Positions 52,866-60,110 of a stretch of DNA of 60,110 nucleotides are shown here, piece after piece (the stretch's first letter is position 1; each line of letters begins with the position of its first letter). The position numbers and the translations under genes were made by a program. The notes beneath the pieces were generated by a model. That model saw nothing but the letters and a program-made list of their open reading frames with translations. It did not search any database and was not told where the DNA came from. This DNA is from Planctomycetota bacterium (GTDB lineage Bacteria > Planctomycetota > MHYJ01 > WSZJ01 > JACPWG01), in assembly GCA_016197205.1 (NCBI GenBank), contig JACPWG010000018.1, positions 1 to 60,110 on the forward strand, read 5' to 3'.

Positions 52866-52894
52866 GACTAACTTGTCGCGGGGTCGGGTGTCAA
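52866..52894 (-). promoter_or_regulatory. Putative spoVG promoter
   Basis: On the minus strand: TTGACA (52894-52889, perfect -35), a 17-bp spacer, TTAGTC (52871-52866). It implies a leader of about 230 nt before the GTG, unusually long, so a leader-based control element or a second promoter is possible. Confidence 0.45.
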
Positions 52895-53014
52895 GTCGAA
52901 TCGAGAAGAGTGAGGCTACTACGGGACGTCGCCCCCTCAGCCGCTTCTTGGTCGGTTCGGCAGCTACCGGAGCCGCAGCTTTCCCGGCGCAGCGGATGGT
53001 CGCAACCAAACCAC

Positions 53015-53088
53015 GACGGAACCACAGATTTCACAGATTCTACGCGATTACACAGATTACGAATCTGTGAAATCTGTGGTTCCGTCGT
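53015..53088. repeat. 26-bp perfect inverted repeat (ACCACAGATTTCACAGATT type)
   Basis: 53015-53040 (CGACGGAACCACAGATTTCA then CAGATT) pairs over 26 of 26 bases with 53063-53088; the loop is 22 nt. A third partial copy, CGAAATCTGTGGTTCCG, lies at 53115-53131. AT-rich against its surroundings, between the divergent spoVG and channel-like genes. Confidence 0.9.
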
Positions 53089-53138
53089 CGCTTTCTTGCG
53101 GCCCCGCCGCACCGCGAAATCTGTGGTTCCGTTTTCTC

Positions 53139-53168
53139 TTGGCCGCCGTAGATCGACTAGGCTAGAAT
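53139..53168 (+). promoter_or_regulatory. Putative promoter of the CASTOR/POLLUX-like gene
   Basis: TTGGCC (53139-53144), an 18-bp spacer, TAGAAT (53163-53168), about 30 bp before the GTG. Confidence 0.5.
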
Positions 53169-53198
53169 CCCACCCCCGCGCAACCCTCGCCCATCGGA

Positions 53199-55178
53199 GT
53201 GGCCACCCACATGTGGCGGCAATTCAAGGTCCGACTCGCCTACACCCTCGACCGACAGTTCGCGAAGGGGCCGCTGGCGCAGTTCGTCCTCCTCGGCGTC
53301 CTCACCCTCCTCGTCCTGCTCTTCGGGGAAGTCGCTTACTTCCTCGGCCTCTTCTCGCCGGCCAACGCCCAGGTGGTCGGGATCCGCACGGACATCGACA
53401 AGGGGCCTCTGGACACGCTCTGGTTTTCCCTGAAGCACGTCCTCAACCCCGGCTCCATCACGGACGACTACGGCGCGACCCTGCCCGTTTTCACGGTGGC
53501 CCTCGCGGAAACCCTGATGGGCATGGCCATCTTCGGGATCCTGATCGGCTTCATTTCCAGCGCCATCACCGCGCGCCTCGACGTCCTGCGCAAGGGGAAC
53601 GGACCGGTCCTCGAAACGGGGCACATCCTGCTCCTGGGCTGGAGCAACAAGGTCTATTCGATCCTCAACCTGCTCGCCCAGTTCGACGCCCGCCTCCGCG
53701 TCGTGCTCCTTTCGGATCGCGCGCTCGACGAGATGCGGGAGGCCCTCCGGCTGGAGGTCGCCCCGTCGGTGCTCAAAAACGTGATCCTGCGGACGGGCTC
53801 GCGCGCGAACCTGGGGGAGCTCGAGCGCGTGGCCTTCGGCGCCGCGCGGAGCATCATCGTGCTGGCGGACGGGACGGACGACGCCGACACGGGCAATCCC
53901 GACATCTCGGTGATCAAGGTGCTCATGCTGCTGGCCGCCCAGAAGGAGTGGAAGGGCGCCCCGCCCAAGATGGTGGCGGAGATCTCCCGGGCGGAGAATC
54001 TCGACATTGCGGAGGCCGCGGGCGGCCGGCGCATCCCGGTCGTGCTGTCGAGCGAGATCATCAGCAAGATCCTCGTACAGTCCTCCCGCCAGCCCGGGCT
54101 GTCGAACGTGTACGCCGAGCTGTTCTCGTTCTACGGGAGCGAGATGTACATCCGCAACGTCCCCGAGGCCGTCGGCAGACGCTTTGGGGACCTCCTCTAC
54201 GGCTTTCCGACCGCGGTCCCGATCGGCCTCAGCATGGCCCGGAACGAAGGGGGCCGCATCGTCTACGTGCCGACCCTGAACCCGCCCGCCGACCACGTGA
54301 TCGCCCCGGGGGAGTGGATCGTGCTCGTGGCCGTGGACCTCAACATCTCGTTCGATGCGAAGGCACCGGTCTACGTTTCGCCCCTGACCGGCCGGACGAA
54401 ATTCTCCCCGCCGATCCCGGAGCAGATCCTGCTTCTCGGGTGGAACCAGCATCTGTATCAGGTGCTCCGGGAGTTCGACTCCTACGTGAAGAAGGGGACG
54501 CGGATCACGATCGTGGCCGCCCACACGCCCGAGGTCGCCGCCCAGCACCTCGACGAGCATCTGGGGGTGAAGCTCGAGCATGTCGAAGTCGAGTACCGGC
54601 AGGCGAGCTACCTGAAGCGCGCCGTGATGAAGGACCTGCTCGCGACGCGACACGACTGCATCATCATCCTCGCCGATCAGTCCGCGGGGGAGCCGGACAT
54701 GGACGCGCGGATCATCATGGCGATCGTGCTGATCCGGGACCTGCAACGGACCGACGGCCTGTCCGCGGAGGCGCAGCTCATTTCGGAGATCCACTCCGTG
54801 GAGAACCGGGAGCTGCTGGAGGGCGCGCACGTGACCGACATCGTCGTGAGCCCGGAAATCGTGAGCATGCTCCTCACGCAGATCTCGCAGCAACAGATGC
54901 TGCGGACGGTGTACGCGGAGCTGCTGGACGCCGGCGGGAACGAGATCTACCTGAAGCCCGCGGAACGCTACCTCCCGCTCGGCACGCCGTGCACGTTCAA
55001 GGACGTGCTGTACGCGGCGCACCGGTCGCGCGAGATCGCCATCGGGCTGACGATCGCGGCCGAGTCGAGGGTGCGCACGCGGCGGTTCGGCGTGCACCTC
55101 AACCCGGACAAGGACGAGGTGTGGACGTTTGCGGCGGGGGACAAGGTCGTGGTGATCGGGGAGGACCTGTACGATTGA
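53199..55178 (+). CDS. CASTOR/POLLUX-like ion-channel family protein with two RCK/NAD-binding modules
   Basis: 659 residues from GTG 53199; ATG 53211 (MWRQFKVRLAYTLD) is an alternative. Two membrane spans (FVLLGVLTLLVLLFGEVAYF; FTVALAETLMGMAIFGILIG) flank a pore-helix-like stretch LDTLWFSLKHVLNPGSITDD, with no canonical TVGYG selectivity sequence. Then come two nucleotide-binding RCK-type modules: GHILLLGWSNKVYSILNLLA and, in the second, EQILLLGWNQHLYQVLREFD, each followed by strands and conserved DGTDDADTGNPDISVIK and DQSAGEPDMDARIIMAI. This matches the CASTOR/POLLUX family of ion channels, but with an unusual pore. Alternative: a regulated channel of other ion specificity. Confidence 0.87.
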   Translation: MATHMWRQFKVRLAYTLDRQFAKGPLAQFVLLGVLTLLVLLFGEVAYFLGLFSPANAQVVGIRTDIDKGPLDTLWFSLKHVLNPGSITDDYGATLPVFTVALAETLMGMAIFGILIGFISSAITARLDVLRKGNGPVLETGHILLLGWSNKVYSILNLLAQFDARLRVVLLSDRALDEMREALRLEVAPSVLKNVILRTGSRANLGELERVAFGAARSIIVLADGTDDADTGNPDISVIKVLMLLAAQKEWKGAPPKMVAEISRAENLDIAEAAGGRRIPVVLSSEIISKILVQSSRQPGLSNVYAELFSFYGSEMYIRNVPEAVGRRFGDLLYGFPTAVPIGLSMARNEGGRIVYVPTLNPPADHVIAPGEWIVLVAVDLNISFDAKAPVYVSPLTGRTKFSPPIPEQILLLGWNQHLYQVLREFDSYVKKGTRITIVAAHTPEVAAQHLDEHLGVKLEHVEVEYRQASYLKRAVMKDLLATRHDCIIILADQSAGEPDMDARIIMAIVLIRDLQRTDGLSAEAQLISEIHSVENRELLEGAHVTDIVVSPEIVSMLLTQISQQQMLRTVYAELLDAGGNEIYLKPAERYLPLGTPCTFKDVLYAAHRSREIAIGLTIAAESRVRTRRFGVHLNPDKDEVWTFAAGDKVVVIGEDLYD

Positions 55179-55197
55179 GGGGCCGGGGGGGGGATGC

Positions 55198-55372
55198 TGA
55201 GTACCGCTGCACGGAAGTCGGTGACCAATAGGCGAAGGCAAGTTTGGCCGCCCGCTAGGCGCGCGAGCGAGGCGTAGTAACGTAGAACTACGGCGAGCGA
55301 GCGCAACGACGCGGGCGGCCGAAATCGCCGAGAAAATGGGTCACCCAATTGCGCGGGGCGGTACTGAGGGGG
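55198..55372. repeat. MITE-like long inverted repeat
   Basis: About 175 bp, imperfectly palindromic. Outer ends GAGTACCGC and GCGGTACTGAG; inner arms GGCCGCCCGC (55246-55255) and GCGGGCGGCC (55311-55320); centre CGTAGTAACGTAGAACTACG. The right arm is repeated inverted at 26628-26690. It carries no ORF. Fills most of the gap between two genes that end here. Confidence 0.78.
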
Positions 55373-55426
55373 GACGAGGCAGGTGTGGGAGGCTGGGGCC
55401 CGCCGGCGGGGGGCGGCCGCGGCGAA

Positions 55427-56215
55427 TCAGAGCGGCCGTCCTTCCGGCAGAAGCGCGCCGGCGCGACGCAGCTCTCGCAGCTCTTGCAGGATCCGCGACC
55501 AGTACCGGATGTCGGCCTGCTGCTGGCGCCCCTGTTCGGCGGCAAGCTGCGCCTGGACCGCGAGACCCGCTTCCGTCGGCACCTCCTCGCCCGGGGTCCA
55601 TTTGGAGAGGAGCGTCCGCGGCCACTCGGGGCCGGCGCCGATCGCGGCGCGGGGCGCGTGGGGGAATGCGGTCAGGATCCAGACTGCGACGTCGAGACGG
55701 AAGCAGCGGGCCATGCCCCAGCGGAGGAGGGCGGTCCCGCAGCGAGGCCCGGCCTCCGCGAGCCGGATGCGAACCAGGTTGGTGATCACGTCATAGTCGG
55801 CGGGACGCCGTGTTTTCTTCAGCTCCACCAGATCCGGGATCGCCACCACAGGGAGCTCTCCCCAGGCTGTGGGCATCCGGTTCGCGCGTCGAGCGACTCG
55901 CGAAAATGAACCGACACGGGGAGGGCGCCCCATGACGTCCAGGTAGGCCGGACCCACCGCGTCCGGCGGGAGCACGAAGTGAAACCCGTGGCCGCCGCGT
56001 GCGTATCGGGTCGTGAGCGGGGGCGTGAGCTTGTGGATCCGTGCCTCCGCGTGGCGGAGAGCGCGCGCCAAGCCGGCGAAATTGTCCCGGCTGGGCGCGA
56101 CCCAGAGATCGACGTTTTCCGAGAAGGTCGCGCCTCCATAGAGGACGGAGGCCTGGCCGCTGATGAGCAGGTACCGCACCTGTTCTTGCTCAAGGCTTTG
56201 GAAAAAGCTTCGCAT
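55427..56215 (-). CDS. Nucleotidyltransferase-like protein of a two-gene unit
   Basis: 262 residues from ATG 56215. The start RSFFQSLEQEQVRYLLISGQ then ASVLYGGATFSENVDLWVAP is typical of MNT-type or AbiEii-like nucleotidyltransferases (the D-x-D/E style catalytic pair lies near ENVDLWV), followed by LARALRHAEARIHKL, and VVAIPDLVELKKTRRPADYD typical of the family. It overlaps the upstream small gene by 26 bp, so both are translated together. Such pairs are often toxin-antitoxin-like, with the transferase modifying its partner or tRNA. Full catalytic function is not proven here. Confidence 0.75.
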   Translation of the reverse strand: MRSFFQSLEQEQVRYLLISGQASVLYGGATFSENVDLWVAPSRDNFAGLARALRHAEARIHKLTPPLTTRYARGGHGFHFVLPPDAVGPAYLDVMGRPPRVGSFSRVARRANRMPTAWGELPVVAIPDLVELKKTRRPADYDVITNLVRIRLAEAGPRCGTALLRWGMARCFRLDVAVWILTAFPHAPRAAIGAGPEWPRTLLSKWTPGEEVPTEAGLAVQAQLAAEQGRQQQADIRYWSRILQELRELRRAGALLPEGRPL

Positions 56216-56387
56216 CGTGCACCGCTTGCAGGTCCGGCAGGCGCCGTCGCAGGGCCCAGCTTCGGGCCAAGCGTTGCGCAGGGGTCAGACGCAGCCACTC
56301 CTCCCAGTACGGATCCAGTTCCAGGAGGGTCGGGACCGCCAGACGCGGTCGGGCGTCGCGCGCGGCTTTGGGGGAGGGTTGCCGCAT
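56190..56387 (-). CDS. Small partner protein of the nucleotidyltransferase
   Basis: 65 residues from ATG 56387, with AAGGAG seven bases before it. Basic N-terminus, then LDPYWEEWLRLTPAQRLARS and WALRRRLPDLQAVHDAKLFP. The amphipathic helix and the overlap with the nucleotidyltransferase gene suggest a toxin-antitoxin-like pair in which the small protein comes first. No HEPN motif is visible. Upstream, GAGTAC and GTACTC (about 56400-56429) form an inverted repeat that may be an operator. Confidence 0.68.
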   Translation of the reverse strand: MRQPSPKAARDARPRLAVPTLLELDPYWEEWLRLTPAQRLARSWALRRRLPDLQAVHDAKLFPKP

Positions 56388-56855
56388 CGGTGGCTCCTTC
56401 GAGTACGCGGGTCGAGGGACAGTGTACTCGGTCGGCCGCGCGGCGGCAACGGTCGCACGGAACCGCGAGCGTGAGGGAGCGGTCCCGCGGCGGGGTCACA
56501 CGACGCCGGGTTTCATCGCGCCCCCGGTGTTCGAACCCGCAGCGCCGACTCGCACGACGTCAGCGGGATCGCCGCATCCAGACGAGCCCTGGGTGGTCGC
56601 AGGTCCATCGACGGGTAGGCTTTCAGTCAACCCGTCCTCACGGCTTGTCCTCCTGAGCGGGGCGCCGCAGCCCGAAGCGAAGGATCCAAGCCGAAGCGGA
56701 TCCCCAAACTGCTCGACTGGCTCCCGACCGCTCAGCATCGCCCCGCCTCTGCTCCAGCCTCCATCGCCGATTGTATCCGCGCGGTGAGACCCGGGACAAG
56801 GTCCGATTCGCCGGGTAGGCGGCGGAGTTCGTGAGAGCGGCGTGGCACGCGCCCT
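56388..56855. other. Intergenic region between the nucleotidyltransferase unit and ispE
   Basis: About 470 bp. Contains the GAGTAC/GTACTC dyad (about 56400-56429), near the likely promoter of the small partner gene, and a duplicated GGATCC-AAGCCGAAGC-like phrase near 56687-56703. An 80-codon ORF on the minus strand (56496-56738) has no recognisable domain and no convincing ribosome site; I do not call it a gene. Confidence 0.4.
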
Positions 56856-57803
56856 CTATCGCAGCTCGCTCGTCACCCGGTACACCTGCCCCAACCCCAG
56901 CCCACGCGCCTCCCGCTCCAGCAGCTCGGCCTCCGCGGCGCTACGGCAAACACCGTAGAAGGCCGAGCCGCTCCCCGTCGTCCGCGTGCCCGCGAAGCCC
57001 AGCCGGGCCAGTGCCTCGCGCGCGGCCGCCAGCCGCGGATGCAGCGCGTCCACCGATGCCTCCAGCCGGTTGAAGAGCGACTCTCCGAGCGCCTCCGCCG
57101 AGCCGGCGGCCAGGGCCTGCGCCACCGCCTCGACGCCGCGGCGCGGCGCCCCTGCCCCCAGTTTCAGACTGCGATACACCTGCGGGGTCGGCACGGCCTG
57201 GTCCGGCCACACCACCACAAAGTGGAAGGGGACCGCAGGCGCGGGCAGCGGCTCGACCCTTTCGCCGCGCCCCCGGCAGACGGCGAGCGGACCGAAAAAA
57301 AAGAACGAGATGTCCGAGCCGAGCCGGGCGCCCAGCTCCGAGAGCCGGTCGCGGGACAGCCCCAGCCCCCAGAGCCGGTCCAGCCCCGCCAGCGTCGCCG
57401 CCGCGTCGCTGGAGCCGCCCCCCATGCCCGCGCCCATCGGGATGCGCTTCGTGAGCCGGATCGCCACGCCGCCGCGCGCCGCGGCCCGGACGGCCCCGGC
57501 GCCGTCCCTCGCCGCCGCGCCCGCCCCGCACTCCGCCGCCAGGAGCCGCGCGGCGCGCGTCACCAGATTCGAGTCGTCGCACGACAGGTCCGCGCGGTCG
57601 CAGGTCACACGCACGACGTCACCGGCCGAGCCGCCGTCCGGGAGCCGTTCCAGCTCGAGCGTGTCCGCCAGGCTCACCGCCAGCATCACGGTTTCCAACT
57701 CGTGGTAGCCGTCCGGCCGCTTCCCCAGCACCTCCAGGTACAAGTTCAGCTTGGCCGGAGCCTCCACCCGCACCCGCCCGTCCGCCGACGTCTCGATTCG
57801 CAT
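56856..57803 (-). CDS. ispE: 4-diphosphocytidyl-2-C-methyl-D-erythritol kinase
   Basis: 315 residues from ATG 57803. GHMP-family kinase of the non-mevalonate isoprenoid pathway, phosphorylating CDP-ME. N-terminus VRVEAPAKLNLYLEVLGKRP then DGYHELETVMLAVSLADTLE has the substrate-binding residues; ATP-binding motif IPMGAGMGGGSSDAAATLAG; GSDISFFFFG and the C-terminal motif GTRTTGSGSAFYGV are conserved. The 20-odd Ala/Arg-rich residues before IRLTKRIP are a small insertion. Faces the same direction as panC and folK but is 400 bp away, so it is not clearly in their operon. ispH is the other pathway gene in the window. Confidence 0.95.
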   Translation of the reverse strand: MRIETSADGRVRVEAPAKLNLYLEVLGKRPDGYHELETVMLAVSLADTLELERLPDGGSAGDVVRVTCDRADLSCDDSNLVTRAARLLAAECGAGAAARDGAGAVRAAARGGVAIRLTKRIPMGAGMGGGSSDAAATLAGLDRLWGLGLSRDRLSELGARLGSDISFFFFGPLAVCRGRGERVEPLPAPAVPFHFVVVWPDQAVPTPQVYRSLKLGAGAPRRGVEAVAQALAAGSAEALGESLFNRLEASVDALHPRLAAAREALARLGFAGTRTTGSGSAFYGVCRSAAEAELLEREARGLGLGQVYRVTSELR

Positions 57804-57934
57804 CCGACCCGCCTCCACGCGCACAGGTCGCAAGAACAAGACCCGGGTCAAAACCGCCGTTGCCGAGCAGCAAGGCCGACCGCGACTCCCGGCTTCGTGG
57901 GCACGGCGGCGCCGTGCCCCTACCGGAAGCGGGC

Positions 57935-58145
57935 AGGGTTCAAATCGGGCAGGGTGTGGGCAACACGCGTCCGCGTCCGGACCTAGGGGCGGGCGTTGGG
58001 CCCGCCCTCTTGGCGACACCGCGCGCTCCAGCAGCTTGCAGCGAGTCGTTCCAGCCACCTGGAAAGGACTCACCCGATGTGCCGGCGGTCCTCGAAGGAC
58101 GAGGCACCCGTTCGTCGTTCCGCCTTCAGGCTGCGCGCCACACGG
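57935..58145. repeat. Partial copies of two dispersed repeat families
   Basis: 57940-58005 contains GGTTCAAATCGGGCAGGG, AACACGCGTCCGCGTCCGG and TAGGGGCGGGCGTTGGGCCC, a counterpart of 59753-59820. 58111-58130 (TTCGTCGTTCCGCCTTCAGG) is an inverted relative of the 11308 repeat. Fills the 403-bp gap 57804-58206; no gene seen. Confidence 0.65.
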
Positions 58146-58206
58146 CAGGGCTTCGGCTCGCGGCGCAAGCAGTCGAAAGAGGGACGACCCTTCGTCGCCG
58201 CGCCCG

Positions 58207-59055
58207 CTACGGCGCCACGAGCCGGTTGTCGATCAGGCGTGTCTTCCCCAGGTGAAGCGCCAGCGCCAGGACCACCGTTCCCTCCACCGTTTTCACGGCG
58301 GCCAGCGTCTCCGGGTCCACGCACGCCACGTAGTCGATCCTCGCCCGCTTCACCCGGCCGATCCTCTCGCGCATCGCGTCCACGATCGCGCTCGCCTTCC
58401 GCTCGCCGTTCCGGATCGCGGCCTCCCCGATCACCAAGGCCTCCGACAGGCAGAGCGCGTCCTTCCGATCCCGCACGCCCAGATACCGGTTCCGGGAGCT
58501 CATCGCCAGGCCGTCCTCCTCCCGCACGATGGGCAGCGTCACCACCTCCGTGCCGCAGTGGAGGTCGCCGGCCATCCGCCGGATCACTACGCTCTGCTGG
58601 TAATCCTTCTGCCCGAAATACGACCGCGTGGGTCGCACGATGTGGAAGAGCTTCAGGACGACCGTCAGCACGCCCCGGAAATGCCCGGGCCGGAACCGCC
58701 CGCACAGCCGCTTCGGCAGCGTGAACTGCTCCACGTAGGTCTGGAACCCTGCCGGGTACATCTCCGCGTCCGTCGGGGCGAAAACAAAATCGGCTCCGGC
58801 GGAACCCGCGAGCTTGTGGTCCGCGGGCAGGTCGCGCGGATAGCGTTGGAGGTCCTCCTGCGGCCCGAACTGGAACGGATTGACGTACACGCTGACGACC
58901 ACCGTGTCGTTGTCCGCGCGCGCGCGACGCACGAGGCTCAGGTGCCCTTCGTGGAGCGCGCCCATGGTCGGGACGAAGCCGACCGTCTTCCCTTCCACCC
59001 GGGCGGATTCGCGAAGGGCCTGCATCTCTTCCACGGTCGTGACGAGCCTCGTCAT
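58207..59055 (-). CDS. panC: Pantoate--beta-alanine ligase (pantothenate synthetase)
   Basis: 282 residues from ATG 59055. Makes pantothenate from pantoate, beta-alanine and ATP. All family motifs are present: GFVPTMGALHEGHLSLVRRA (HIGH-like site), VSVYVNPFQFGPQEDLQRYP, FRPGHFRGVLTVVLKLFHIV, SYFGQKDYQQ and AMSSRNRYL (KMSKS-like). Length is normal. It starts 21 bp after folK ends, so the two form an operon with folK first. Confidence 0.97.
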   Translation of the reverse strand: MTRLVTTVEEMQALRESARVEGKTVGFVPTMGALHEGHLSLVRRARADNDTVVVSVYVNPFQFGPQEDLQRYPRDLPADHKLAGSAGADFVFAPTDAEMYPAGFQTYVEQFTLPKRLCGRFRPGHFRGVLTVVLKLFHIVRPTRSYFGQKDYQQSVVIRRMAGDLHCGTEVVTLPIVREEDGLAMSSRNRYLGVRDRKDALCLSEALVIGEAAIRNGERKASAIVDAMRERIGRVKRARIDYVACVDPETLAAVKTVEGTVVLALALHLGKTRLIDNRLVAP

Positions 59056-59076
59056 CCTGAACCTCGTGCTGGGAGA

Positions 59077-59595
59077 TTATCGTTCGGGACCGGAGTGCGG
59101 GAAAGCGCCGACCGCCCGACAGCGCACGGCGCGGGCCGCGGCCGGGAGCCCCGCCAGGAGCTGCGCGATCGTCCGACCGGCGACCGGGTGGCGCAAGTCC
59201 GGCACAAGCTCCGCGAGCGGCTCGAGGACGAAGCGCCGCTCCGCGAGGCGCGGGTGCGGCAACACGAGCGCACCGGATTCGACCACGCGGTCCCCGGCCA
59301 GGAGGAGGTCGATGTCGAGGATGCGGGGACCCCAGCGCTCGGCCCGTTCGCGCCCGAGCCCGTGCTCCACCTCCAGCACCGCGTCGAGCAGGGAGGCGGG
59401 CGGCAGCTCGGTCTCCACCTCGGCCACCGCGTTCAGGTACTCTCCCTGCGCCGGGCCTCCGACGGGCTCGGTCTCCCAGACCCGCGACAGACGGCGCACG
59501 CGCACGCCGGGGACGGCTGCGAGGCTTGCGACCGCCGCCGCCAAGTTGCCGGCGCGGTCACCGAGGTTCGAGCCGAGGCCGAGATACACGAGCAT
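59077..59595 (-). CDS. folK: 2-amino-4-hydroxy-6-hydroxymethyldihydropteridine pyrophosphokinase
   Basis: 172 residues from ATG 59595 (MLVYLGLGSNLGDR); an upstream start at 59622 adds residues not seen in the family. Transfers pyrophosphate from ATP to the pterin in folate synthesis. Motifs: GLGSNLGDR, PVGGPAQGEYLNAVAEVETE, RWGPRILDIDLLL (metal-binding Asp pair) and LPHPRLAERRFVLEPLAEL. Cotranscribed with panC. Confidence 0.95.
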   Translation of the reverse strand: MLVYLGLGSNLGDRAGNLAAAVASLAAVPGVRVRRLSRVWETEPVGGPAQGEYLNAVAEVETELPPASLLDAVLEVEHGLGRERAERWGPRILDIDLLLAGDRVVESGALVLPHPRLAERRFVLEPLAELVPDLRHPVAGRTIAQLLAGLPAAARAVRCRAVGAFPHSGPER

Positions 59596-60110
59596 GACGA
59601 GGACCCTGGGGAAAAGGAGCAAGGCTCAAGCAGGCCCAAGACGCAAGGCTCAACGCCTCGCACGCGAGCGTGACCCCAGGTCCGGAAACCCGCTGACGAA
59701 GCCGCTCCGGGAAGATCGGCGCTCGGGGGTCTCTGGCCTCTCCGAGGCATGGTTCAAGTCGGGCGACGCAGGGGTAACACGCATCGACGTCCGGGGACGT
59801 AGGGGCGGGCCTTGTGCCCGCCCTCGTCGCGACACCGCGTAGTCTAACGGAGTGCAGCCAATCGCGGGCGCCCACAAGGGGCGCCCCTACGGCAGGCGGC
59901 CGACCGCGAGCTGTGACCCGGACTTGAACCAAGCCCTCTCCGAGCATGGAATCTCGAGGCAGGATCGAGCCTTGGACCCCTACCGGTGAACTTCTTGAAA
60001 GCGTCTCCAGATTCGCAGGCGACGAAACCACAAAGACTCGAAGTCACTAAGACCACAAAGGCGCTTTTCGGCCGAGCCAAACTCGCCCCCCTCAGTGACG
60101 GTCCTTCGTG
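59596..60110. repeat. Repeat-rich intergenic tail of the window
   Basis: No gene seen. 59797-59892 is the GTAGGGGCGGGCCTTGTGCC / CACAAGGGGCGCCCCTAC double hairpin shared with 35015-35125. 59753-59796 resembles 57940-57985. 59955-60000 (CAGGATCGAGCCTTGGACCC, CTACCGGTGAACTTCTTG) is related to text near 30120-30150. 60018-60110 is an inverted copy of about 27992-28075 (TTTCGGCCGAGCCAAACTCG, CAGTGACGGTCCTTCGTG) and runs off the window. Confidence 0.75.

Noticed and set aside
53157..55241. Minus-strand ORF of 694 codons
   Set aside because: Antisense to the channel-like gene; no domain and no start signal.
56496..56738. Minus-strand ORF of 80 codons before the nucleotidyltransferase unit
   Set aside because: No ribosome site, no domain and biased composition; overlaps repeat-like text.
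57751..59673. Plus-strand ORF of 640 codons
   Set aside because: Antisense across ispE, panC and folK, all of which are intact.

Overview
The window is a very GC-rich bacterial chromosome segment, most likely from a planctomycete or close relative, probably a metagenome-derived contig. This rests on gene content, not on a search: a fused SecDF, a SpoVG with a zinc-ribbon insert, a very large membrane Ser/Thr kinase with FG-GAP repeats and a PDZ domain, a signal peptidase I with a large insert, a roughly 410-residue IspH, a NACHT/pentapeptide/WD40 protein, and many palindromic intergenic repeats. Most promoters I can read look like TTGNNN, 16-18 bp, TAGAAT or TATAGT.

Bases 1-18 kb are accessory and defence-like. 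A 5'-truncated ABC permease is followed by a 1510-residue protein: Mrr-like nuclease, NACHT NTPase, pentapeptide repeats and 14 WD40 repeats of exactly 42 codons each. Next come a decayed 3' piece of a YhaN/SbcC-like ATPase gene, an intact IS1380-family element with a target duplication, a translationally coupled DUF4062 plus Schlafen-AlbA/HATPase pair, a second decayed YhaN piece, two membrane-protein genes of lower GC, and the intact YhaO/YhaN (SbcDC-like) pair.

Bases 18-36 kb hold a zinc-ribbon vWA protein with an atypical kinase, the giant Ser/Thr kinase, prmA, the unusual signal peptidase, and the operon tig-clpP-clpX plus a small HEAT-like gene whose members overlap by ATGA. IspH follows, then tRNA-Arg(CCU).

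Bases 36.6-41.8 kb look like a decayed integrative element in the tRNA-Arg gene: a tyrosine recombinase 1 bp from the tRNA 3' end, a primase/DUF927-type ATPase gene cut off by a dispersed repeat just after Walker B, small coupled ORFs, and an unrecognised two-gene unit whose second gene is frameshifted.

Bases 41.9-47.6 kb carry signalling and envelope genes: an MshEN/GspE-N-like protein without ATPase, a CheY-like receiver, a REC-PilZ protein, a zinc-ribbon peptide, a triple-LysM protein and a DUF1801 protein.

Bases 47.9-60.1 kb are mostly housekeeping: spoVG, then yajC, a SecD-P1-like lipoprotein and secDF; a divergent CASTOR/POLLUX-like NAD-binding channel protein; a nucleotidyltransferase with a small partner; and ispE, panC and folK. 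Intergenic regions throughout carry at least eight shared repeat families, including a MITE-like element, a 26-bp perfect hairpin and AT-rich repeats unlike the rest of the DNA.
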